A DNA stretch of 64,000 nt from contig JAHYIO010000001.1 of the NCBI GenBank assembly GCA_020543525.1, positions 3,038,001-3,102,000 on the forward strand, in the 5' to 3' direction. Of the stretch, positions 33,352 to 43,231 are shown one piece after another. The notes beneath the pieces are model-generated. The model worked only from the letters and a program-made list of their open reading frames with translations. It did not search any database and was not told the origin of the DNA. A program made the translations under genes and the position numbers. This DNA comes from Coriolopsis trogii (taxonomy: Eukaryota; Basidiomycota; Agaricomycetes; Polyporales; Polyporaceae). Numbering within the stretch: position 1 is the stretch's first letter; each line of letters opens with the position of its first letter.

Positions 33352-35694
33352 ATGTCAGCAGACCTTCCTCCGACGTACACCCAGGAACCGTCAGAGACAG
33401 ACGTCCAGCTCTCGGACGACTCGGACCACAGCTTTGTCTCTGCCCCCGACGGCGGCACCGACGCTTACTCGGACGCAGGCCCAGCACCTGCCTCAGCACC
33501 GACGGGCCCTCAGATCCTCATCATACCTGTCGCCGACGGCCGCGCGCACTTCCAGAAAGGCTACCTGGGCGCGGACAACGAGCGTGCTGCGATTGAGGGT
33601 GAGCTGCAGATCAAAAGTGCCGAGGCAGACTTCAGGTGGCGCAAAGTGTGAGTACTTGCTACCCGCATACATTGCTGTGTACCTTCTCGGCTATGCAACC
33701 CCCACCTAGCGAAGCTGAGAGTCAGGATCCAGGTCTAACTGAACTTGCTGTGCAGATCAGTCGTCTTACGGTCGGCGGAGAGCGCACATGGGCGGGAGAT
33801 TGAGCTCGCAAGTACCGAGGTCATCCTCGCCGCTGCCCCAGACCCGAGTCCTCAGCAGCGGTCAAGCTTTCCGTTCTCTATCCCACTCCCGTACGACACC
33901 CCGCAATGTCTGCACACAGCCCGCTCGGCCCTCGTCCACACGCTCTCCGCGAGTGTATGGCCAGTGGAGGAAGAGGCGCCCCCTTTATGTCGATCGCTCC
34001 TCGTACACACACGGCGGTACACTTCGCATGCTCATGACCTGCACCCGACTCCAGAGACGTGGGTCATCTCGGAACCCAGTAGGATCGAAGTGCAGCTCCC
34101 AAGGACAACATTCAAAGCGGGCGAGCCCATCCCGATATATTTCACGGTACCCACTCCGTCCGCAGACCTAGTCGTGGAACAGGGCTTGCGCCTTCGCAAT
34201 CTGCGCGCGGAGCTCGTGCGTACTGTCGTAGTGAAGAGCGATGCTGATGACGAGGAGCTTAGCGACATGGAGTTTGAGCAGTTCTATTCCGACACAGATT
34301 CTGACGACGAAGGACAACCTACCTCCCCCTCCCAGAAGACACAGCCCGTCCCGTCTACCTCTCGCCAGAACCCAGAGTATGCGGTAAGGAGGAGCGAACA
34401 CGGCGAACGCAAAGTGGTCGCTCTCTCCGGCGCATCGTGTCGTCTGCATCCCTCGCGGCCTCTACAGATACGCCTAGTGCTCCACCCTCCCGTCGAGTCT
34501 CCTCACCCCGACTCCCAGCACCAACCGCCGCCATCTGAAGACTTTTACCCTGTCGAAGCGGAGGTAGAGTGTGCGTCGATCACACAGTCAACCCTCCTGC
34601 ACTCCGTATCTTTCCGGCTCCTCATCCATGCGACGTTCATGAACATGTCAAACCACACCGAACGCGTCTCCACCCTCCCCATACCACTCCTCATCCTCCC
34701 GCCCTCCGCCCCTCTCCCAGAAGTCGAACCCTCGGTGGACGCCGCGTACCTTAAGAAGCACGACCGCCCGCCGACACGGACAGTCCGGCTTGACGACATC
34801 GAAGTCCCGCAGTACGAGGCCGGCCCCAGCGGCGCCCCCGGACCCGGCGCGCCCCCTCCCTTCGAAGAGCGCGAAGCGCCCCCGCCGTTCTGGTCCGAAG
34901 CGGAAGCCTCGACCTCCTCCCGCCTCCCGACGTTCCTCGAGTCCGAAGCGTCCACCTCCCGGCTGCCCACCTTCCTCGAGTCCGAGCACGAAATCTACGT
35001 TGCCCCGCCCGCCCCCTCAGACACAGACGACCCGTCGAGCGGCGGCGGGCCGGGCTTCGACCCCCTCGCGCCCCCCGCGCCCGAGTCAGAGACCGAGGTC
35101 GTGTTCGCCGGCGAGGGCACCCTCTTCGGCTTCCGCGCCGCAGACCAGTTCGACGGCTACGCGGACGTCGCCGCCCTCCCCCGGCGGGAGTACACCCCGC
35201 CCCCCACGCTCGAGATGGCCACGCGCGACGCGGACGTGACCGGGCTCGCGACGATGGCGCTCGACGAGCCCGCGACGATCGAGGCGCTCGGCCTCGCGCT
35301 CGAGCAGCAGTCCATCCTCAACCTCAACCTCAACGCCGAGGCGAGCACGGGCGACGTCGACGTCGACATCGACATCCGCGACCATCTCTTGCCCCCGCCG
35401 CCGCCCCCGCCGATGGACGACCCGTCGGACCCGCCGCCGTCGATCGACTCGGCCGAGTTCAGGGCGCCCGGGGCTCAACATGCACATGCGCACGGACACG
35501 GGCACGAGAGCCACACCCACAGCCCCCCGCGTGCGCAGAGCCCTCCGCGGGGCGCGATCGACGAAGTGGGCGAGTCTCACGGGCACGCACCGCCGCCGTA
35601 TCGGGTGCCGGACGTCGACCATGACCACGACGAAGATCACGAGCGGGTGGTGCATCCCCCTCCTTACATGGACCTCGTCCACGGGTCGCGCTAG
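33352..35694 (+). CDS. Alpha-arrestin-like protein with PPxY motifs and His-rich tail
   Basis: Two exons (33352-33647, 33756-35694) give 2235 nt, 744 residues. The first half is beta-rich and arrestin-like: RAHFQKGYLG, PFSIPLPYDTPQCLHTARSA (a typical arrestin-N strand), EVQLPRTTFKAGEPIPIYFT at the start of the second sheet, and LPIPLLILPP at its end. The second half is disordered and Pro/Asp/Glu-rich. PPxY-type motifs occur at PPTY (residue ~6), PPPYRVP (~711) and PPPYMDL (~733). These are docking sites for the WW domains of Rsp5/NEDD4 ubiquitin ligases in the arrestin-related trafficking adaptors of fungi. Just before the last two motifs is a His-rich stretch (HAHAHGHGHESHTHS) and then DHDHDEDHE. 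The role as a cargo adaptor for endocytosis is inferred from the fold and motifs. Confidence 0.75.
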
Positions 35695-36056
35695 CTCCAT
35701 TTCAACGTACGCTCTTCCGTTTCCACAATGACTGTTCCCATAGAATCACGACTGTGTCTGTGCTGTGCTACAACCTACATGAAAGATGCCTTGTATTGAT
35801 CTGCGGCGCTGCTCGAACACTCAATTGCACCCCATGCAAATGTGTAGACAACATCATATATGATATGTCAGTCCAATACCACTCCAATACGACAGCAAAT
35901 ACATGTACGAGGAAGGGCCATATAGATCAAACAAGGGCACGAACAGAGAAGGAAGAGGAGGGTGAGTAATACTGTATGCGACATTAGGATCGTGACGTGA
36001 AGGTCGGAGGGACTCGTGTGTCGAAGGTGAGAGGAAACGAAGAGAGACTGCAAAGT
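35695..36056. other. Convergent 3' spacer
   Basis: A 362-bp spacer between the arrestin-like gene and RAB5, both ending here. AT-rich around 35800-35950. No coding or structured element recognised. Confidence 0.5.
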
Positions 36057-37194
36057 CTAGCAATTGCACGCATCCTTTCCCTTGGCGTTGTTCTCCTCCA
36101 AGTTGACCCCACCCGCCTGAGCACCTCCCGCCGCAGCCCCAGGGCGCTGACCTCCACGGGTCGAGGCCAGGATCTGGTCGATGGGGATCTTCTTGGCTGT
36201 GTGGACGCAAGATTAACAAGATGGCGAAAACGACAGTTAGCGCAGCGCATCGCAACGGCGATATGGGGCGGGTCACATACCGATTTCAGTGAAGATCTCC
36301 ACGACGCCCTCGCCGGTCTTCGCGGACGTCTCGAAGAACAAAAGCCCAGCCTCCTGGGCGTACGCCTCCGCCTCGTCCCTGGGCACCTGCCGGAGGCTCT
36401 CGGGCTCGCCCGACGCACCCGTCTCGCCCGGGGTGGCGGTCGCATCGTCGGCCTCGTCCTCCGACTCGGGCGCGGCCGCCGAGGATGAGGACGAGGACGT
36501 GACGAGATCGATCTTGTTGCCTGCGAGGGCGATGACGATGTTCGGGTTCGCCTGCCGCTGGAGCTCTTTCACCCATGTCTTTGCCTTCTCCAAGCTGGAC
36601 GCCTTCGTGACATCGTAGACGACGACTGCGGCTTGTGCGTTACGGTAGTACATCGGCTGTGGATGATCATACCGCATTGTAAGAACGGCGAACGGGGAGG
36701 CTGCGGGACGGCGGGACGTACTGCAAGGGAGTGGAAGCGTTCCTGGCCGGCGGTGTCCCAAATCTCATATCGCAGCACACGGTCCTCCAGACGGCATTTC
36801 TGTGTGAGGAAGGCGGCTCCGATTGTGGGCTCCTTGTTCGGCTGGAACTCGTTCGACACCTGTAGCCGCGTAGTACGTTGTGAGTGGAGAAACACCAGCG
36901 ATAGCCACAGAGGATACGCACGAATCGCAGCACAATAGACGACTTCCCAACCGCCGCCTCACCTGTGGCCGTCCAAGGCAGTTAGCATTCTGCTCTTGTC
37001 GGTATCCAGAAGCTCATCAGAGGTTCGTGTGCCAGGTCTTCCGCCGGAAAGCCAGTTTTGGCAGGGAACAGGCACGAGTTGCAATTGAAACCCCCGACCT
37101 GAGATTGGAGAAGAGTGGACGGAGGACACTCACCAAGTAGCACCAGTTTCACCTGAACAGACCTCTCCGTCGAGCCGGAAGCAGCGTCGGCCAT
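36057..37194 (-). CDS. RAB5: Rab5-type small GTPase (Vps21/Ypt5)
   Basis: Start ATG 37194 ([20 protein letters not shown]). An intron of about 170 bp separates this from a tiny exon carrying the P-loop, [14 protein letters not shown]. Next come the effector loop [20 protein letters not shown], switch [26 protein letters not shown] and ETSAK. The effector sequence [11 protein letters not shown] is characteristic of Rab5, the early-endosome Rab. The protein ends GKDACNC, a CxC-type double-geranylgeranylation signal. Between GNKIDLV and the next helix lies an insertion of about 35 Ser/Ala/Glu/Asp/Gly residues ([18 protein letters not shown]...) that normal Rab5 lacks. It is in frame within an exon and so probably translated. 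Confidence 0.92.
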
Positions 37195-37458
37195 GTCTAT
37201 ATGTCGAGTCGGGGCGGGGAGGGTAAATAGAATACAGGGACTCGGAGGTGAGGGAGAGAAGGGATGATGGCGTAACGAGGAACAGCGCACACGTCCCCTC
37301 AAAGTCACGCTCCTCCTTGTTTGTCGCCTTTCCGGCGCTTTCTCTCTCCCGGCCCGTCCGACTCAGAGTCAGACCAGTTCAGCCAGCCCTGCCAACTTGG
37401 CTGTTGCCCCTGAAAGTAAAACAAAAGCAAGGGATTGTTGTACGAAGCCCTCTATTGA

Positions 37459-39830
37459 CTACATGGTTTCAGGCATTCTAAGATCGTATAACGGTTCCAC
37501 CTTGTCGCAAGTGACGAAGAGTCCATCCTCCAACTCCACCTTATCCGCCCACTGGAACACCGCAGGGCACTCGAACGGAATCTCCCCACTACCAATCTGG
37601 TCCGTGGCGTCCATCATCATGCCCTTCGCCAACTCAGCGTCCGCAATCAAGTCATGCTGCGCATTCCCCGCTTCGTCCGCCTGGAGGCCCAACTCCCTCC
37701 GATGCTTGGCTGCGCGCCCGGCAGGCGAGTTGGGCAGTGCCGCACTCTGGTCGTAGAACCAAAACGGTTCGCTCGCGTAGCCGCTCTTGTGTTTCTTCAG
37801 GAATGCAGCGTACTTGCCATTCGGGTCTCCGTACGCAGCAGCGACCGCAGCGACATGCGGGAAGATGTCCGACATATCTTCCTCCTTCGGGTCAAGCGCC
37901 ATCACATAGTCGAGCGCGGTCTGGATGGTGGCGCCATACTTGGACTTTGCAGTCCAGAGATTCAACCCAAGCTGGTCGCCCAGTTTAGCGTTGGTCTCGA
38001 AGAAGGCATGATGTCAATAGTGAATCAATCACGGAACAGTGAGCACCTCACGATCATGGCTTCCAGATTGAAGCAGCGATAGTGGTAGGGACGCGTCCGA
38101 ACTGCCTCAAACGGTTGCTCGCCGGATTTTGCGATCTGGTCCAGAAACTGGTGCGAGAAGTAGTTCTTCAGCGCGTCTTGTGCCCCTTTAGAGTCGCCGA
38201 TGTACATCTTCGCCGCCGCGAGTTGGCTTACATAGAACGTCAAATGATTGCTGAAGAAGAAACCCAGCTTCAGTATATGCTCCAGGGAGACTTCTGTGAA
38301 TATGCTCACTTGGCTTTCGTAGCGCAATCCTTTCCAAGCGCGCTGTTCTGCAACCACGAGACATACAGCTTCATCCAGTCCGCCATGGCCTTGTCCCGTG
38401 CACTCGTCCAGTCTGGGCTCCCAGCAGCCTTCAAGATTTGTATGCTGTTGACGACTTTGACCGTCCCGCGCAAATCGAGAATCCCCGTGTACGTGCCCAT
38501 CTGCTGCGCTTTGCCCGGTCCACGCACTTGCTGTCCGTAGTTCAGGCTCGGGTTCATAGCCGTCTGCGACGCCAGGAAAAACGTGTCTATGAACTTGGCA
38601 GCATTTTGGGAGTATACCTTGGTTTTCTGCAATGCAAAGGCGACCGCGTTAAACAGAACCGCTTGGGACATGCTGGCGATCGCCGAGGTGTCTGTGAGCT
38701 GGCGCACGTCGGGATTCACCTTGCCGTCGTGGAGTACGTAGGGGCATGTCGTCCATGCTATCACATTGGTCTGTCAACATCACAAGCTGTATGCAGTTAT
38801 GGTCACGTATCAAGTACTCACTGGCTGAAGGCGCCAACGACTTCGCGGGAGAAGGTGTACACTTGCTTTTGGTTGTCTTCGCAGGCGCTTGGGCTGGAGC
38901 CGGAGTGCCGTGAACGGTCTTCCAAGTGGAGGATGACGAAATAGGTAAGGGGCCAACGTCAGGTGCAGTGGTAGGTAACGGAGGTGTGCTGGGAGCTGGA
39001 ATGGAAGAAAGTATAACGTCGCCTGGAGCAGAGGGAGAACCAGGAGCATCCGGTAGTGTTGGCGAGTTGTCGGTTGGCAGATAACTCTCATACTCGTTTC
39101 CTCGCTGTTGTAGAGCATCGTGACGTCCGTGTCCGAGAAGAGAACGCCGGAATCGCAGCATACGACTGTGCGTTGAGTGCGCACCGGGAGAGTTAGTCGA
39201 GAACAAAGCCAAGTTTGCCGCGAGCACATCGGCCTCATCGTTGCCACCGTTCTCGTATGGATCATCTCCTTGGAATTGCCCATCGTCATCATCGTCAGGG
39301 GAATCATCGGTGTCATCGTCGCCCTGATTGGGACCCGACAAGTGATTGGTCCCTTTGGAGCACCAGTTGCAATCCGGCCAATGACTACGAGTAAATTGAG
39401 CTAAGAGCATCTTGACGAAGACGTGAACAAACTGTGACTCACTACGGGGCCCAACTGAGATAGTCGCGCACATCCCCGCTGGGCGGTTTGATGTTGTTTT
39501 GTTTATTCGTGACGCCTACGCTCAGTTTGGCATGACTATATGCGCACGGCCAAAAGGGCAGAACTGAACGTACTCCATGGGCCAGACTTGGCTGAGGTCC
39601 CTGCCTTGTTCGCGATGCTCTGTTGAGCTCCAGAAGTATTGTCGATGTTGGCGTGTTTGGCGACATAGTCGACGTTGACCCAATCGAGAGAGTCCGCTGA
39701 GGGATGCACAGGTTGAGCACGTCAGTGTAATCGCAATTCGAGGCGAGAACGTACCGGAAACGGGACCCGTGTATGCTGCTAGAAGGACTGCCAACAGCGA
39801 GAAGGCGACAAAGCGAGACTGACGCGACAT
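37459..39830 (-). CDS. Secreted alginate-lyase-like polysaccharide lyase
   Basis: Start ATG 39830 with a clear signal peptide (FVAFSLLAVLLAAYTGPVSG). Joined exons read DSLDWVNVDYVAKHANID, TNKQNNIKPPSGDVRDYLSW, then HWPDCNWCSKGTNHLSGP, the start of an alpha/alpha-toroid alginate-lyase domain (PF05426). A Ser/Pro- and Asp-rich stretch of about 200 residues interrupts it (DDDTDDSPDDDDDGQFQGDD and onward), after which the domain resumes at WTTCPYVLHDGKVNPDVRQL. SNHLTFYVSQLAAAKMYI holds the Asn-His pair used in catalysis by this fold, and HYRCFNLEAM follows. The end is DKVEPLYDLRMPETM. Fungal relatives act on uronic-acid polymers. The true substrate (glucuronan, alginate or other) cannot be told from sequence. 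Confidence 0.78.
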
Positions 39831-41308
39831 AGCGATGTTCAGCGAGTGGCTGTTCGAATTAATGTGGCTGCACAGCAGACCAAGTGCAAAGCTCTGCTTC
39901 GCGGGGAAGAAGGACGAGAAAGACGAACGGAAAGCTGGGAGTGGAGGAGAGGAGGAGAGGAGTCCAGGAGCTGGTTGGTGTGCAGAGGCTGACAGCGGCT
40001 TGCGGGTCGACGTCGATCACTATGTCGGATGCGACACGGGCCCGACTCGCTCGCTCCGTGCGTCACATTGGGGTCAGAGTTACACAAAGACTGCAGATCC
40101 ACGTCCGCTCCAATTGAAGGTGTCAGGTGCGGGTAGCGGAGGACACTCGAGCTGGATAGCAAACATATGGTCATTCAGAACGAGTTGCTCCGGGATACAA
40201 TACCTTTGAATCAGACATCGGCCAACACCAGTCGCAGGCTGCAGTCCCACATCTTCGACCTTGCAGACAGACTATGAAGGAGAACTCCTCAAGCCGAGCT
40301 TGCTGGATATCAATATCTGTGATTGTAGTCTCTCATTTGCGACAGCAAGGAAGGCATATTGCATACGGCAGAACAACGCGGATTACGCTACGATGTCCCT
40401 CAGTAACTGACCTGACACAAATGAACACTTCAGCTTACGATTCTTCCAGGATAAAAACAGTCATGCCGTCGAGCTTCCCGGTGCGTTGCAGTGAAGTCAA
40501 AATCACGAACAGCCCCTGCGGTGAACTGGTGAAGATCGGCAGGTGAAGGGTTGGAAGTCGCGAACACCGTAAGCCATGCACCCGACATCTTCGTTTGTGT
40601 GATACCCTGTTGCAAATTTAGCCCGTCGTCGGACAAATGTATACGGAGGGCTCAGTAGATCGTTTAGCCCATAGTGAATATGGCGGATACTCACTCCTTT
40701 TGCACTCCCTTGTCCGCCGATGGATGGCTCTATGCTTCCGATAGCACTTACTACTATACATATCCCACGATCGCTGATGGGAAGAGACACAGTACGTCTC
40801 TCTTATTGTGACGCTTACCCTTGGGCGACGCCCTGCACTGCTCCCGTTGCCGTCCCTGTTGTTTTGCGAAGTGTCGACACGCTGGGGCGCGTGAGTGACT
40901 TCGAGGCGTGGGAGGAGAAGCGCCCAAAGATGTTGACACTGCATTATGTAAGTAGCTCGTAAAAGGCAATCGTTATGGATCGGCAAGAAGCGAACCTATT
41001 GTCCTTTCCTTCCGCGTTCAAAGGCAACAATAGTGGCCCGGACAATGAGGCATTGGAGCGTTTACATTCACTATAAAGCATTTCCAGCGTGGCCTCGTTG
41101 GGGCGGACTTCCTACTCTCAAGCCAGGTGTGCTTCGCCTCTTTCGCCCTTTACGACTTTTGCTTTCCGCCACTGGTGCTGGGACACCCTCCCGAATTTCG
41201 CGAGTCTACCTCTCTCATACACCCACCCACACTCGCTCTCGCGTCTGCAACCGACATCAAGAGTCTCATCCACACAGTCTTTCACTTGTTATTTTCCGCA
41301 GAAACATC
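39831..41308. other. 1.5 kb interval without an assigned gene
   Basis: Holds the promoters of the lyase (left) and of the membrane protein (right, with a pyrimidine-rich leader at 41200-41300). Several short open frames exist. A minus-strand one at 40430-40610 (GAWLTVFATSNPSPADLHQF...) is the most protein-like, but it has no extendable gene model. No repeats or RNA genes were recognised. Confidence 0.45.
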
Positions 41309-42298
41309 ATGCTTCCGCCCCGTGCTTGTAAGTGGTTCACTTTTTTGCGACGCTGCACTCCCAGACCAACCACAATGGCATAGATGTCTTTCTCGGTCTC
41401 AATGCCGTCCGTGCTCTCAGCATCATCTCCATGCTCCTCGTGTTCGCGAGCAGCATCTTTGTCCTCGTCAACGACATCAAAGCAGTCAATCACGCCGCCG
41501 CATCAAACGTCGACATGACCGACTGCGACTACATCGAGTGCGCACTCCCATTCCCCCATCTCTCGAGCCAAAGAAGAGTTGAACTGACACGCACCCAAAC
41601 TACAGCGACAGCACTGTTCCGAACCAGCCCGCAGGCGTCTTCTGGGCAGTCGTCAACCGGCTCTTCATCATCTTTCAAGTCATCGTCCTCATCCTCTCCG
41701 AGGTCGGCTGGCCCGCGGCCTTCTTCCAGACGTACTTCCCCGTGCTCGGCCCCGACTTTGGTCTTGGCGCACTCGGTATCTTTCAGTGCCTCATCGGCGC
41801 GACCATCCTCTCGCACCACGTCGACGACTTCACGCTCGTCGCCGCCTTCTTCCTCTTCTCCCTCGGCTGCCTGAACGCGCTCATCGGCCTCTTCCGCGAG
41901 AAGGTCAAGCGCAAGCGCTCCATCATGTCCTGGCGCGAGGAGGCCAAGGGCGTCCTTCCGAGCCACAAGGACCTCCGCCCACCGTTCGCACGCCCGAACT
42001 CGACGTTCGTCGGGAAGGTCTTCACGCGCGGCGGTGAGCGAGCGGAGGCCGACGAGATGGGCCACAAGGGGTACGGATTCGGACGCCAGGGCGAGAAGGC
42101 AGCGGGATTGAAAGGTGCGTTTTCGCTGGCATGCCAAGTCTGTGAGGCTGTGGGGCTAACAACGAGGACGCTATGCCAGGTTTCTTGATTTCGAAGCCAC
42201 TTGAGAGCCTTCCACGTTATGCACAGCCGGCTGCTTCGAACAGCTCTCGCGCGGGTACGCCAGAGCCTAAGTTCAAGTCAAGCGGTACTGCAATATGA
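41309..42298 (+). CDS. Four-helix fungal membrane protein (DUF7598-like)
   Basis: Four exons (41309-41327, 41384-41537, 41606-42114, 42180-42298) give 801 nt, 266 residues. The first exon is only 19 nt; spliced, the N-terminus is MLPPRAYVFLGLNAVRALSI. Membrane segments: residues ~8-32 (ALSIISMLLVFASSIFVLV), ~75-100 (VNRLFIIFQVIVLILSEVGW), ~110-130 (GLGALGIFQCLIGATILS) and ~135-155 (FTLVAAFFLFSLGCLNALI). A cytosolic, basic tail follows (FREKVKRKRSIMSWREEA). The layout matches what I remember as the fungal family DUF7598. No function is known. Confidence 0.75.
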
Positions 42299-43231
42299 GC
42301 CAGAACGCACACAATGTCTCGGACACGACGACTCACGACCTCGGACAATCTCCGGTTCTTGTGTTTCTTTGACTTGCCCCACTGTATCGCTACACGACCT
42401 CCTGTAGAATTCATTGTATTGACCTGTAGCCTAGAGATGGATAATGGGATGTCCACGCAAGGCGTGTTCTGGTATATCGTACTGTGATTATGACAATCGA
42501 TCCTGGTCCAGAGCAGGTATGCTATCAGGGCACAATGCGGAGGAGCTGTCATCGTATTATAAGTCAGCGATGTACCTGGGCTGGACGTCTGCAGTGAGCA
42601 TTTCATGCCACGCACCGTCCTGGCTCAACACCAGTAACCGCTCCGTCAATTTCTCACCATTAGAGCACTCTGCGAGAGATCGTTCCTGGAGGGCTGTTGG
42701 CAGGACTCTTCACGTCCCGCAAGCCTGCCGGTATAGCTTCAGGAAGGATACCACTGTATTCCTTCAGATGCCTGGGGACCATATATACGTCGTCCTAAAC
42801 CTCGCTATATGCAAGGTATAAGAATTTGAGGGGACTTTGCAAGCATTATTGGCTGTGTACATCATCATGTAATGACGGAAACATTCGAGTCTTGAGAAGG
42901 CGTCTCGAAAAGAGAGTCGTAGGCAAGAACATCCTCAGCGAAAGTAAGATCGAGAGGTAGCTTCTTGTGTCATTGCCGTCAATGTGGGAGAGGCACCTGG
43001 TAGGCGGAAAGCAGTGAGCACTGGCAGCCTCAGGCAGGCAACCATGCAATAAGCGGGCTTTGGTTGGCGGACGCGTGGAGTCACGTAGGGTCACGGACGC
43101 GTACACGGCCCGGTGAGCCGTCAAATTCTCGGCCGAGTCAGCGATGGCTGAGCCTGCTCGAGTTTCTGCTGCCAGTGCACGCTCGACACTCGCAAACCCA
43201 GCGGCCGAGACGGGTAGAACACTCCAGTGAC
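42299..43231. other. Interval without an assigned gene; possible minus-strand relic
   Basis: 930 bp. On the minus strand around 42550-42800, protein-like pieces are visible (LKEYSGILPEAIPAGLRDVK, then SLAECSNGEKLTERLLVLSQ ending DVQPRYIADL and a stop). They are in different frames and lack a start, so they are best read as the eroded 3' end of a gene. The right part is the aconitase promoter. Confidence 0.3.

Noticed and set aside
35086..35700. 204-codon minus-strand frame under the arrestin-like gene
   Set aside because: Arg/Val-rich composition typical of antisense reading of a Pro/Asp/Glu-rich GC-biased exon; the plus-strand gene explains the region.
40430..40986. Minus-strand frames between the lyase and the DUF7598-like gene
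   Set aside because: Some text looks protein-like, but the frames cannot be joined into a model with start, introns and stop; recorded as unassigned interval.
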